Positions 7,804-18,557 of a DNA stretch of 64,000 bases are shown here, in pieces. Numbering within the stretch: the first letter of the stretch is position 1; every line of letters starts with the position of its first letter. The position numbers and the translations under genes were made by a program. This stretch comes from Streptomyces antibioticus (lineage in GTDB: Bacteria; Actinomycetota; Actinomycetes; Streptomycetales; Streptomycetaceae). Where the stretch lies: NCBI RefSeq assembly GCF_001514065.1, contig NZ_KQ948425.1:562519-626518 (forward strand), read 5' to 3'. The notes under the pieces are model-generated. The model was given only the letters and a program-made list of their open reading frames with translations. It did not search any database and was not told the DNA's origin.

Positions 7804-8964
7804 ATGTCCTCCAGCGCACCAGTACGAGCAACAGCTGCCGGAAACCCGGTCGTCAGGCCGATCAGCGCCGCCGATCACTTGGCGTTCGTACGGGCCCAGC
7901 GGTCGGTCAGCTTTCTGCAGACCCCGGCGTGGGGCCGCGTCAAGACCGAGTGGCGCAGCGCGTCCCTCGGCTGGTTCGCGGGCCGCCGCATGGTCGGTGC
8001 CGGGCTCGTCCTGCACCGCCCGGTGCCGCGGCTCGACCGCTTCACACTGGCGTATCTGCCCGAGGGCCCGGTCATCGACTGGAGCGGCGACATCGCTGCG
8101 TGGCTCGACCCGCTGGCGGCGTATCTCACGGAGCACGGCGCGTTCGCGATCCGGCTCGGCCCGCCGTTGGTCACCGATGCCTGGAGCGCCGCCCAGGTCA
8201 AGAAGGGCATCGCGGACCCGGGCATCCGACGGCTGACCGACCTGCCAGGGCAGTGGGGCGACCCGGTCGGCGCCCGCGTGAGCAGTGTGCTCAAGGACGC
8301 GGGGTGGCTGCCGCAGAACCCGCAGGACGGCTTCGGGGTCGGGCATCCGCAGTTCAAGTACCAGATCCCGTTGGCGGGACGGACCGAGGACGAGCTGCTC
8401 AGGGGCATGAGCCAGCAGTGGCGCCGCAACATCAGGAAGGCGGCCGGGGAGGGCGTCGAGGTCACGGTCGGCGACGGGGGCGCGCACGACCTCAAGGCCT
8501 TTCACGACCTCTACGTCCACACCGCCGAGCGCGACCGCTTCACCCCCCGGCCGCTGCGCTACTTCGAGACGATGTTCGCGGCGCTGAGTGCCGAGGCCCC
8601 CGAGCGGATCAAGCTCTACCTGGCCCACCACCAGGGCGACTTGGCCGCCGCCACCGTCCTGATCCGCGTCGGAGCCCGTGCGGTGTACGCGTACGGCGCG
8701 TCCGCCACCGACAAGCGCGAGGTTCGTGGCTCGAACGCCTGCCAGTGGGCGATGATCCGCGACGCGCTCGCGGCCGGCTGCGACGTCTACGACCTGCGCG
8801 GCATCACCCCGACCCTCGACGCCGCCGACCCGCACGTCGGCCTGGTCCGGTTCAAGGCCGGCACCGGCGGCGAGGCGATGCGGTACGTCGGCGAGTGGGA
8901 CCTGCCGCTGCGGCCCATGGTCTACCGGGCCTTCGACCTCTACATGAGGCGGCGCGGACGCTGA
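7804..8964 (+). CDS. vanK: VanK/FemX peptidoglycan cross-bridge aminoacyltransferase
   Basis: 386 aa. The protein belongs to the Fem family (paired GNAT-like domains using aminoacyl-tRNA). Family-typical segments are FLQTPAWGRVK near the N-terminus, WRRNIRKAAGEGVEV mid-protein, YAYGASATDKR, and DLRGITPTL near the C-terminus. In S. coelicolor VanK adds the branch glycine to stem peptides ending in D-Ala-D-Lac, a job the normal FemX cannot do. The ATG at 7804 was chosen by the end of the conserved promoter block. It converges on murF with one base between the stop codons. Confidence 0.88.
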   Translation: MSSSAPVRATAAGNPVVRPISAADHLAFVRAQRSVSFLQTPAWGRVKTEWRSASLGWFAGRRMVGAGLVLHRPVPRLDRFTLAYLPEGPVIDWSGDIAAWLDPLAAYLTEHGAFAIRLGPPLVTDAWSAAQVKKGIADPGIRRLTDLPGQWGDPVGARVSSVLKDAGWLPQNPQDGFGVGHPQFKYQIPLAGRTEDELLRGMSQQWRRNIRKAAGEGVEVTVGDGGAHDLKAFHDLYVHTAERDRFTPRPLRYFETMFAALSAEAPERIKLYLAHHQGDLAAATVLIRVGARAVYAYGASATDKREVRGSNACQWAMIRDALAAGCDVYDLRGITPTLDAADPHVGLVRFKAGTGGEAMRYVGEWDLPLRPMVYRAFDLYMRRRGR

Positions 8965-8965
8965 A

Positions 8966-10306
8966 CTAGAGCGCGGCGGCGACTTCGTCGAGGCGGGCCC
9001 CGCGCGACGCCTTGACCAGAACCACATCGCCCGCGGTGATGCGCTCGCGCAGCCAGGCGACGGCCGTGTCGTTGCCGACGAGGACCACCGCCCGCTCCCC
9101 CGCGCCGACGGCGATCGGCCGGGCGGCCTCGCCGACCACGGCCACCACGTCGGCCCGCGCGGCGGCATACGCCCCGACGGCGCGGTGCTCGGCCTCGCTG
9201 TCGTCACCGAGTTCGAGCATGGCGCCGAGCACGGCGATACGGCGGCCACCCTCGACGGCCGCCAGCGCGTCCAGGGCCGCTCGGGTCGAGTCGGGGTTGG
9301 CGTTGTAGGAGTCGTCGAGGAGCAGCGCTCCGCAGGCGAGGTCGCGCGGTTCCAGCCGCCGGGGTGACAGCGAGGCGGTGGCCAGGGCCGGCGTGGCCAG
9401 GTCGAGGGGAACTGCGGCGGCACGTGCCGCCGCGGCGGCAGCCGAGGCGTTGAGTGCCTGGTGGGCGCCTACGAGCGGCAGCGTGACCTGAGCCGAGGCG
9501 CCATCGGTGCGCAGCGTGAAGGACGGCCGACCGAGCCGGTCGAGGGCCAGGTCGCATGCCTGTACGTCGGCGTGGGCCGCCCGGCCGAAGGTCAGCACCG
9601 GGGCGTCGGTGAGCGCGCGCATCGCGACCACCCGGGGATCGTCGGCGTTGAGGACGGCGGTCCCGCCCGGCGCGAGACCCTGCACCAGTTCGCCCTTGGT
9701 CCTGGCGATGGCGGCGCGCGACCCGAACTCGCCGATGTGGGCCACGCCGACGTTGAGGACGACGGCGATGTCGGGCGCGACCAAGGAGGTGAGCGCGGCG
9801 ATGTCGCCAACATGGCGGGCTCCCATCTCCAGGACGAGGAACCGGGTGGCCGGACCGGCGCGCAGCATGGTGAGCGGCACACCCAGTTCGTTGTTGAGCG
9901 AGCCGATCGTGGCGACCGTGGGCCCCGCGGCCGAGAACACGGCCGACAGCAGGTCCTTGGTGCCGGTCTTGCCCTGCGAGCCGGTCACCGCGACGACGGT
10001 CAGCCGGCCGCGCAGCCGGGCCACGACCTCGGCGGCGAGCAGCTGCAACGCGCTGCGGACGTCCTCGACGACGACGGTGGGCAGCAGCGTCGGCCGGGAG
10101 CCGAGCACGGCCACCGCACCGGCGCGCCCGGCCTGTCCGGCGAAGTCGTGGCCGTCGGCACGCTCGCCGGCGAAGGCGACGAAGAGGCCGCCCGGCTGGG
10201 CCTGCCGGCTGTCGAGCACGGCCGGCGCGGTCACGGTCACGGAGCTGTCGCCCTCGGCTTTCCCTCCGACTGTTTCGGCGATCTCGCCGAGGCTGAGCGG
10301 GATCAC
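8966..10306 (-). CDS. murF: MurF-type ligase (second copy, in the van cluster)
   Basis: 446 aa from the GTG at 10306, preceded by GGGGAG. It is a UDP-MurNAc-tripeptide:D-Ala-D-Ala ligase of the Mur family. The N-terminal UDP-binding domain begins [14 protein letters not shown], the ATP P-loop GSQGKTGTK is at residues 109-117, and [11 protein letters not shown] lies in the C-terminal domain. Position inside a vanHAX locus suggests a paralogue specialised for D-Ala-D-Lac, as proposed for murF copies in glycopeptide-producer clusters. It is divergent from vanH across 127 bp, and that region also carries the VanR-like repeats. Confidence 0.9.
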   Translation of the reverse strand: MIPLSLGEIAETVGGKAEGDSSVTVTAPAVLDSRQAQPGGLFVAFAGERADGHDFAGQAGRAGAVAVLGSRPTLLPTVVVEDVRSALQLLAAEVVARLRGRLTVVAVTGSQGKTGTKDLLSAVFSAAGPTVATIGSLNNELGVPLTMLRAGPATRFLVLEMGARHVGDIAALTSLVAPDIAVVLNVGVAHIGEFGSRAAIARTKGELVQGLAPGGTAVLNADDPRVVAMRALTDAPVLTFGRAAHADVQACDLALDRLGRPSFTLRTDGASAQVTLPLVGAHQALNASAAAAAARAAAVPLDLATPALATASLSPRRLEPRDLACGALLLDDSYNANPDSTRAALDALAAVEGGRRIAVLGAMLELGDDSEAEHRAVGAYAAARADVVAVVGEAARPIAVGAGERAVVLVGNDTAVAWLRERITAGDVVLVKASRGARLDEVAAAL

Positions 10307-10370
10307 TCCGACTCCCCGGAAATCATGCGCGGTGTTGTGCAAGTCATGCCTCCAGTCAAAGGAGTTGGAC

Positions 10371-10433
10371 GTATCGCGGGCATATCGAAAACCCCATACG
10401 TTCCGGCAACAGCAGCCCGTCTTGACTGACGGC
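10371..10433 (+). promoter_or_regulatory. vanH promoter with VanR-like direct repeats
   Basis: TATCG (10372), TATCGA (10383) and CATACG (10395) are followed 18 nt later by GTCTTG, then 9 nt to the ATG. The layout is base-for-base the same as before vanK (7741-7803). No ribosome site is visible. A weak -35/-10 behind tandem repeats is what an activator-dependent promoter looks like. The murF gene starts 64 bp away on the other strand and may share the site. Confidence 0.72.
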
Positions 10434-11423
10434 ATGACCCACAGCGAAACGACCCGCATCACCGTCTACGGGTGCGGCCCGGACGAAGCTGTTCTGTTCC
10501 GCGAATTGGCCCCCGGTCTCGGGGTGCGGCCGGCCATCACCACCGCGGCGGTGTCCGAGGCCACTGGCGAACTGGCCTCCGGCAGCCGGTGCATCAGCGT
10601 CGGCCACAAAACGCCCGTCACGCCTGCCACATTGCGCGCGCTCGGCCGAGTCGGCGTGCGGTACATATCCACCCGGAGCATCGGCTGCGACCACATCGAC
10701 GTGGAATACGCGGCCGGCCTCGGCATCCACGTCGAGAACGTCTCCTACTCACCCGACAGCGTGGCCGATTACACGCTGATGCTCATGCTGATGGCGCTGC
10801 GGGACGCGAAATCCATCGTCCGCCGCACCGACCTGCACGACTACCGACTGAGCGATGTCCGCGGAAGAGAGCTGCGTGATCTGACGGTCGGCGTGATCGG
10901 AACGGGCCGTATCGGCACCGCCGTCATGGACCGGTTGCGCGGTTTCGGCTGCCGCATTCTGGCCCATGACAACCGCCCCGTGAACCGCCCCGGTTACGGC
11001 GTCGAGTACGTTCCGCTCGATGCATTGCTGCGGCGCAGCGACCTGGTCACGCTGCATGCCCCGCTCACCGCGGCCACTCACCATCTGCTGGACCGGCAGC
11101 GCCTGGCGCAGCTGAAGGACGACGCACTGATCGTCAACACCGGACGGGGTGCGCTCATCGACACCGACGCCCTCGTTCAGGAACTGGAGAACGGCAGGCT
11201 GGGCGGCGCGGCGCTGGATGTCGTCGAGGGCGAGGAAGGCATCTTCTACTCCGACTGCCGGGACAAACCCCTGGAAAGCAAGGCGCTGTTGCGGCTACAG
11301 GAACTCCCGAACGTCGTCATCAGCCCGCACACCGCCTATTACACGGACCGCGCATTGTGCGACGCCGTGGAGAACTCCCTCACCAACTGCGTGACATTCG
11401 AAAGCGGGATCCAGCATGGCTAG
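10434..11423 (+). CDS. vanH: VanH, D-lactate dehydrogenase
   Basis: 329 aa. It is a D-2-hydroxyacid dehydrogenase that reduces pyruvate to D-lactate with NAD(P)H for VanA. The NAD-binding loop GTGRIG is at residues 156-161. Catalytic positions are the Arg in NTGRGALID, the Glu region VVEGEEG, and the His in SPHTAYYT near the C-terminus. The SIGCDHIDV and [10 protein letters not shown] segments are typical of VanH. Its last 8 bases overlap the start of vanA, giving tight coupling. The ATG at 10434 sits at the end of the conserved promoter block. Confidence 0.94.
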   Translation: MTHSETTRITVYGCGPDEAVLFRELAPGLGVRPAITTAAVSEATGELASGSRCISVGHKTPVTPATLRALGRVGVRYISTRSIGCDHIDVEYAAGLGIHVENVSYSPDSVADYTLMLMLMALRDAKSIVRRTDLHDYRLSDVRGRELRDLTVGVIGTGRIGTAVMDRLRGFGCRILAHDNRPVNRPGYGVEYVPLDALLRRSDLVTLHAPLTAATHHLLDRQRLAQLKDDALIVNTGRGALIDTDALVQELENGRLGGAALDVVEGEEGIFYSDCRDKPLESKALLRLQELPNVVISPHTAYYTDRALCDAVENSLTNCVTFESGIQHG

Positions 11424-12456
11424 GCTGAAGGTCGGCGTCATATTCGGGGGCCGTTCCGAGGAGCACCCCATCTCCGTCAAGTCCGCTCGTGAGGTGGCCC
11501 GCCACCTCGATCCCGGGAAATACGAACCCTTCTACATCGGGATCACGAGGAGCGGCGCCTGGAAGCTCTGCGACGGGCCCGACGCGGAATGGGAGAACGC
11601 CGACTGCCGGCCCGTCGTGCTGTCTCCGGACAGCAACGTGCACGGACTGCTCACACTGGAGCAGGGCTGCTACGACACCATCCGGCTGGACGTCGTCCTG
11701 CCCGTCCTGCACGGCCCTCTCGGCGAGGACGGCGCGATGCAGGGGCTGCTGGAACTCTCCGGCATCCCCTACGTCGGCTGCGACGTCCAGAGCTCCGCCC
11801 TGTGCATGGACAAATCCCTTGCCTACCTCGTCGCCCGCAGCGCGGGAATCGCCACGCCCGATTTCCGGACCGTCACGGCCGACGAGACCGTCGATCCCGC
11901 CGAACTCTCCTATCCGGTCTTCGTGAAGCCGGCCCGATCGGGATCGTCGTTCGGCGTCACCAAGGTGTCCCGGGCAGAGGAACTTCCGAGCGCGCTGGAG
12001 TCGGCGCGGCAGTACGACGCGAAGGTGCTGATCGAAGAGGCCGTCGTCGGCAGCGAGATCGGCTGCGCCCTCCTCGGCACCGGGTCGCAGCTCGTGGCGG
12101 GCGAGGTGGACCGCATCGCGCTCTCGCACGGATTCTTCAGGATCCACCAGGAAGAGACCCCGGAGACCGGTTCGGACAACTCCACGGCGATCGTGCCCGC
12201 CGACATTCCGGAGGCCTCACGCCTACGCGTCCAGGAAGCGGCCAAGGCCGTGTACCGCGCCCTGGGATGCGGCGGTCTCGCCCGGGTGGACCTGTTCCTG
12301 ACGGAGGACGGAGACATAGTCCTCAACGAGGTCAACACCTTCCCCGGCATGACCTCCTACAGCCGCTATCCGAGGATGATGGCGGCCGCCGGGCTGCCCC
12401 TGTCCGAGGTGATCGACCGCGCGATCTCCCTCGCCCTGACGGGGAAGCTCCGATGA
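11416..12456 (+). CDS. vanA: VanA-type D-alanine-D-lactate ligase
   Basis: 346 aa ATP-grasp ligase. EEHPISVKSA and KPARSGSSFGVTKV form the N-terminal and ATP-binding parts, and LNEVNTFPGMTSYSRYP the C-terminal active site. The omega loop reads SHGFFRIHQE, with His244 in the position that gives depsipeptide (D-Lac) activity in VanA; plain Ddl enzymes carry a KxYDY-type loop instead. It makes D-Ala-D-Lac, which lowers glycopeptide affinity for the cell wall. It overlaps vanH by 8 nt and vanX by 4 nt. Confidence 0.95.
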   Translation: MARLKVGVIFGGRSEEHPISVKSAREVARHLDPGKYEPFYIGITRSGAWKLCDGPDAEWENADCRPVVLSPDSNVHGLLTLEQGCYDTIRLDVVLPVLHGPLGEDGAMQGLLELSGIPYVGCDVQSSALCMDKSLAYLVARSAGIATPDFRTVTADETVDPAELSYPVFVKPARSGSSFGVTKVSRAEELPSALESARQYDAKVLIEEAVVGSEIGCALLGTGSQLVAGEVDRIALSHGFFRIHQEETPETGSDNSTAIVPADIPEASRLRVQEAAKAVYRALGCGGLARVDLFLTEDGDIVLNEVNTFPGMTSYSRYPRMMAAAGLPLSEVIDRAISLALTGKLR

Positions 12457-13088
12457 AGCTGATGCAGCCGATCGAGTCGATGAGGGACGACTTCGTCTTC
12501 GTGGACGAGGTGGCCGCCGGAATACGCTGGGACGCCAAGTACGCCACCTGGGACAACTTCACCGGCAAACCGGTGGACGGCTACCTCGTCAATCGAGTCG
12601 TCGGCACGACGGCTCTCTGCGCGGCCCTGAAGAAGGCGCAGGAGAAGGCCGCGTCACGGGGATTCGGTCTGCTGCTCTGGGACGGCTACCGCCCGCAGCA
12701 CGCGGTCGACTGCTTTCTGCGCTGGTCACGGAAGCCGGAGGACGGCAGGACGAAGCATCGACACTATCCCCGTATCGACCGGGCCGAGATGTTCGAGAAG
12801 GGATATGTGGCCGCCAGGTCGGGCCACAGCCGGGGCAGCACCGTCGACCTCACGCTCTACGACCTGGCCTCCGGTGAACTCGTTCCCATGGGCGGCGACC
12901 ACGACCTGATGGACCCCCTGTCGCACCACGGAGCACCAGGGATCAAGCCCGTGGAGACGCGGAACCGCCGGCACCTCCGTTCCCTGATGGAGACCTGTGG
13001 CTTCAGGGCGTACGCGCGCGAATGGTGGCACTACACGCTCGCCGACGAGCCCTATCCGGACACCTATTTCGATTTCCCCGTCGCCTAG
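12453..13088 (+). CDS. vanX: VanX, D-Ala-D-Ala dipeptidase
   Basis: 211 aa zinc dipeptidase that removes normal D-Ala-D-Ala so only D-Ala-D-Lac enters the wall. Zinc ligands are His125 and Asp132 (SGHSRGSTVDLT) and His193, with the catalytic base Glu190 (EWWHY). IRWDAKYATWDNFTGKPVDGY is the family N-terminal signature. The ATG at 12453 overlaps the vanA stop as ATGA. The protein carries about nine extra N-terminal residues compared with enterococcal VanX, so an internal start is possible. A stem-loop follows the stop. Confidence 0.95.
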   Translation: MKLMQPIESMRDDFVFVDEVAAGIRWDAKYATWDNFTGKPVDGYLVNRVVGTTALCAALKKAQEKAASRGFGLLLWDGYRPQHAVDCFLRWSRKPEDGRTKHRHYPRIDRAEMFEKGYVAARSGHSRGSTVDLTLYDLASGELVPMGGDHDLMDPLSHHGAPGIKPVETRNRRHLRSLMETCGFRAYAREWWHYTLADEPYPDTYFDFPVA

Positions 13089-13094
13089 GAGACC

Positions 13095-13132
13095 GACGGC
13101 TCCGCTCCCGGCCCCGCGGGAACGGCACCGTC
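13095..13132. terminator. Imperfect stem-loop after vanX
   Basis: GACGG...TCCCG (from 13095) pairs with CGGGA...CCGTC (to 13132) with three mismatches and a short GC loop. It separates the convergent vanX and lysR genes and overlaps the lysR stop codon, so it may end both transcripts. Confidence 0.6.
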
Positions 13133-14060
13133 AGTCCGGCAGTCCCTCCAGCGTCGCCGCGATCACGGCGCGGTCCGCGACGTCGATCAGGGCCTGGCCG
13201 ATCGGGGAGACGGGCTCACGGGCGGGCAGCACCAGGCCCATCCGCTCGGTGCGCACCGGGTCCACCAGCGGGACGGCGTGCATGCCGGGCGGGACGCCGA
13301 AGACGTGCAGCCAGGCGTGCGGCACGACGCTTGCCCAGTGTCCGGCCCTGACCTGCGCGAACATGGAGGCGATCGAGTCGGTCTCCACTCTCGGGGTCAC
13401 CCGGACGCCCACCGAGTCGAACGCCGCGTCGATGACCTGACGGCCCTGCATCCCGGGGTGCAGCAGGCAGAGCGGGTAGTGAGCGGCCTCCTCCCAGGCA
13501 ATCTCCGCCGGGCCCGACTCCGGGGCGGTGCGCTGGGTCAGCAGGACGTACCGCTCCTGGTAGAGCGGCACGAACTTGAAGTCGTGTGCGTCAACGGTGC
13601 TGTGGTAGGTCACGGCCGCGTCGAGTTCGTACGTCCGGAGCCGGTTGATGATGTCCTCGGACCGCAGGTCGGCGAAGACCTGGACGGTGGCGAGGGGGTT
13701 GGCGGCGCAGAACGGCTGGGTCAGCAGGGCGACCGCGGTGGCCGCGGTGGGAACGGTGCCGATGCGCAGCCGGCCGCTCAGACCGGCCCGCAGCGACTGG
13801 AGTTCGCCCTGCATCGCGTCCCGGTCGGCGAGGATGCGCCGGGCCCACATGACGACTCGTTCGCCCTCCGGTGTGAAGCCCTCGAATCTGCGTCCCCGCT
13901 GGACAAGTGGCACGCCGAGTTCGTCCTCCAGTTTCCGGATGCCCTCGGAGAGGGTCGGCTGGGAGACGTAGCAGGCCTGCGCCGCCTTCGCGAAGTGGCG
14001 GGCGCGGGCGAGGGCGACGAGGTATTCGAGTTGGCGCAGCAGCACCCACCCATGATCCAT
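13131..14060 (-). CDS. LysR-family regulator, divergent from molybdopterin oxidoreductase
   Basis: 309 aa from the ATG at 14060; a GTG at 14045 would start at the usual VLLRQLEYLVAL. The winged HTH (AKAAQACYVSQPTLSEGIRKLE) occupies about residues 22-45, followed by a periplasmic-binding-like effector domain (LRIGTVPTAATAVALL onward). LysR proteins usually control the divergent neighbour, here the YdeP/FdhF-like oxidoreductase. An 11-bp palindrome CGGAATTTCCG at 14129-14139 is a possible contact. Confidence 0.9.
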   Translation of the reverse strand: MDHGWVLLRQLEYLVALARARHFAKAAQACYVSQPTLSEGIRKLEDELGVPLVQRGRRFEGFTPEGERVVMWARRILADRDAMQGELQSLRAGLSGRLRIGTVPTAATAVALLTQPFCAANPLATVQVFADLRSEDIINRLRTYELDAAVTYHSTVDAHDFKFVPLYQERYVLLTQRTAPESGPAEIAWEEAAHYPLCLLHPGMQGRQVIDAAFDSVGVRVTPRVETDSIASMFAQVRAGHWASVVPHAWLHVFGVPPGMHAVPLVDPVRTERMGLVLPAREPVSPIGQALIDVADRAVIAATLEGLPD

Positions 14061-14128
14061 GGCCTGCGGCGCGGCGGCATCGGGGCCCGCCGATTCGCGG
14101 GGTTGATCGGCAACGCCTCTCACATGAT

Positions 14129-14139
14129 CGGAATTTCCG
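14129..14139. promoter_or_regulatory. Short palindrome in the lysR/oxidoreductase intergenic region
   Basis: CGGAA-T-TTCCG is a perfect inverted repeat between divergent genes, next to a TTGACC -35-like hexamer at 14142. It is shorter than a normal T-N11-A LysR box, so the assignment is tentative. Confidence 0.35.
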
Positions 14140-14202
14140 CTTTGACCTGGGCCGACGCGCGGGCGAAGAGTGGGCGGGAGGACAGAGCGGAAAGGGCGTG
14201 GC

Positions 14203-16506
<2,304 letters not shown>

Positions 16507-16525
16507 CCCCAACGGTTCCTCGGCA

Positions 16526-17503
16526 TCAGCCTTGTCTGGCGTGGGACGCGAGGCGGTCGGCGAGTGCGAGGACGAGGTCGCGGAGTTCGGCGGGGCGCTC
16601 GATGACGAACGGCCGGTCGAGTGCGGCGAGCACCGGGGGCACCCAGTCGAGCCGCTCGGCCCGCAGCTCGACGCGCAGCCAGCGCTCGGCCGCCGGATCC
16701 TGCCCGTGTTCCTCCAAGGTCGCGACACTGGCGGGGAGGTGGGCGCGGATCTGCTCGGCTGTGCCGTGGATCCGCAAGGTCACCTCATGCCGATAGTCGG
16801 CACCGGCGAACCCTGACACCACGCGTTCCGCCGGGTCGGGGCCGGCGGGCGCTTCGAACGAGCCGGGCAGGGTCCGCGCGTCGGCGATGCGGTCGAGGCG
16901 GAAGGTGCGGTCCTCGCCGGCCCGGGCGTCCTCGCCCGTGACGTACCAGCGGCCCGCGTGGGCGACGATCCCGTACGCGTGCAAGGTGCGTTCGCTGCGT
17001 CGCCCCTCGCGGTCGGTGTAGCGGATCGAGACGGGTCGGCGGTGGCGCACGGCATCGGCGAGGGTGAGCAGGAGTCCGGCGTCCGGGGCGTCGAGCTCGC
17101 CGGGCTGGTCCGTGAAGGCGAGGGCGTCCAGGAGGGTGTCAAGCCTGCGGGCGAGGTGCCGTGGCAGCACGCGCCGGATCTTCGCCGACGCCGTCTCGTT
17201 CGCCGTGCGCTGCGTCGTCGTCAGCGCTGCCCGCCGGCCGGCGACCAGGCCGAGCAGAACGGCCAGCGCCTCGTCGTCGCTGAGCATCAGCGGCGGCAGC
17301 CGGTACCCGGGCGCCAGCCGGTACCCGCCGTAGCGGCCGCGCACCGACTCCACCGGTACGTCCAGGTCGACCAGCTGCTGCACGTACCGCCGCACGGTGC
17401 GCCCTTCCACGCCGAGCCTCTCGGCGAGCTCGGACACGGTGCGGGTGCCGCCCGACTGGAGCAGCTCCAGGAGGGTCAGCACGCGGCCGGTGGGTCGAGG
17501 CAT
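16526..17503 (-). CDS. WYL-domain regulator (YafY type)
   Basis: 325 aa. An N-terminal HTH_11 winged helix (TVSELAERLGVEGRTVRRYVQQLVDL, about 22-47) is followed by RGRYGGYRL and a central WYL domain (SIRYTDREGRRSERTLHAYGIVAHAGRWYVTGED). The C-terminal WCX region ends in a helical tail. It is divergent from a small VOC protein, and a 27-bp inverted repeat lies between them, indicating autoregulation and control of the VOC gene. Confidence 0.9.
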   Translation of the reverse strand: MPRPTGRVLTLLELLQSGGTRTVSELAERLGVEGRTVRRYVQQLVDLDVPVESVRGRYGGYRLAPGYRLPPLMLSDDEALAVLLGLVAGRRAALTTTQRTANETASAKIRRVLPRHLARRLDTLLDALAFTDQPGELDAPDAGLLLTLADAVRHRRPVSIRYTDREGRRSERTLHAYGIVAHAGRWYVTGEDARAGEDRTFRLDRIADARTLPGSFEAPAGPDPAERVVSGFAGADYRHEVTLRIHGTAEQIRAHLPASVATLEEHGQDPAAERWLRVELRAERLDWVPPVLAALDRPFVIERPAELRDLVLALADRLASHARQG

Positions 17504-17520
17504 ATGGGCAGCCTAATGCC

Positions 17521-17547
17521 GATACAGGACCGATTCTGTCCGGTATC
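17521..17547. promoter_or_regulatory. Operator between WYL regulator and VOC gene
   Basis: GATACAGGAC (17521-17530) and GTCCGGTATC (17538-17547) form an inverted repeat with 9 of 10 positions paired and a 7-nt spacer. It sits 18 bp from the regulator start and 51 bp from the VOC start. Confidence 0.75.
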
Positions 17548-17597
17548 TCTCCTAGCCTGCGACGCGTACGCCTCCAGCACAGCCAGGGAGATCTCTC

Positions 17598-17996
17598 ATG
17601 GACTTCGTCTCGATCCGCATCATCACCGGTGACGTCGCGCGCCTCGTCGACTTCTACGAGCGCGCCACGGGGGCGCGGGCAGCCTGGGCCACCGAGGACT
17701 TCGCCGAGCTCAGGACCGCGGGCGCCACCCTCGCGATCGCCGGCACCCGCACCGTCCCGCTCTTCGCCCCGGGCTCCGCCCACCCGGCGGACAACCGCAG
17801 CGTGATCACCGAGTTCCTGGTCGACGACGTGGACCGCGTCCACGAGAACCTGACCGGCTTCGTCACCGACTTCGTCGCCGGGCCCACCACGATGCCCTGG
17901 GGCAACCGGTCACTGCTGTTCCGCGACCCCGACGGCAACCTCGTCAACTTCTTCACGCCCGTCACCCCGGCGGCCATCGAGAAGTTCGCCCGCTGA
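17598..17996 (+). CDS. VOC (glyoxalase-fold) protein
   Basis: 132 aa. The vicinal-oxygen-chelate fold is seen from the two betaalphabeta-beta-beta repeats and the closing LLFRDPDGNLVNFFTP, where the second metal-ligand region lies. A GAGATCTCTC stretch precedes the ATG at 17598. Members act as metal-dependent lyases, dioxygenases or as binding proteins for antibiotics; function is not decided. It is the apparent target of the divergent WYL regulator. Confidence 0.85.
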   Translation: MDFVSIRIITGDVARLVDFYERATGARAAWATEDFAELRTAGATLAIAGTRTVPLFAPGSAHPADNRSVITEFLVDDVDRVHENLTGFVTDFVAGPTTMPWGNRSLLFRDPDGNLVNFFTPVTPAAIEKFAR

Positions 17997-18008
17997 CGCC
18001 AACCGTCT

Positions 18009-18449
18009 TCAGCCCAGTTGCTGGGCCAGTCCCACGATGATCCCCTCCGGGCCGCGGACGTAGCAGAGCAGGTAGCTGTCCTCGTACCGGGCGATCTCGC
18101 CGAGGAGTTCGGAGCCGTGCGGGCGCAGTCGGGCGACGGTGTCCTCGATGTCGTCGACGGCGAACATCACGCGGTGCGTGCCCAGAATGTTGTGCGGCCG
18201 GTTGCGCGGCCCGTCCTTGACCACTGCCGGGCTGCGGTACTTGGCCAGTTCGAGTCGGCCGTGACCGTCGGGGGTCCGCACCATCGCGATGTCACAGCGG
18301 ACGCCGTCGAGCCCGGTGCACTGATCGGCGAAGGGGCCCTCGACCTCCGCCCGGCCCTCGAGTTCCATGCCGAGTTCCACGAAGAACGCGATGGCGGCGT
18401 CCATGTCCTCGACGACGATGCCGACGTTGTCCATCCGCTGAATCGCCAT
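18009..18449 (-). CDS. VOC protein, glyoxalase/bleomycin-resistance type
   Basis: 146 aa. The start ATG at 18449 is fixed by a strong AAGGAGGA ribosome site just upstream, although the frame is open further. The sequence MAIQRMDNVGIVVEDMDAA begins a VOC repeat, and YVRGPEGIIVGLAQQLG closes the fold. Such proteins bind or modify toxic small molecules. It is convergent with the other VOC gene, with 12 bp between the stops, and divergent from the phosphotransferase-like kinase. Confidence 0.87.
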   Translation of the reverse strand: MAIQRMDNVGIVVEDMDAAIAFFVELGMELEGRAEVEGPFADQCTGLDGVRCDIAMVRTPDGHGRLELAKYRSPAVVKDGPRNRPHNILGTHRVMFAVDDIEDTVARLRPHGSELLGEIARYEDSYLLCYVRGPEGIIVGLAQQLG

Positions 18450-18542
18450 GCTGGTTCCTCCTTCGTCGTGCGGCCGGGTGGTGGCCGCTGATGTCCCTGG
18501 GACGGAGCCGTCGGCACATTCTCGACATCCGCGGCGCCTCGG

Positions 18543-18557
18543 TACTGTCACTCCCCA
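18543..18557 (+). promoter_or_regulatory. Leaderless promoter of kinase gene
   Basis: TACTGT (18543-18548) is a good -10 hexamer, with TCGAC about 15-16 nt upstream as a weak -35. The ATG lies 8 nt beyond the -10 and no ribosome site fits, so the mRNA should start at or next to the start codon. Confidence 0.55.
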
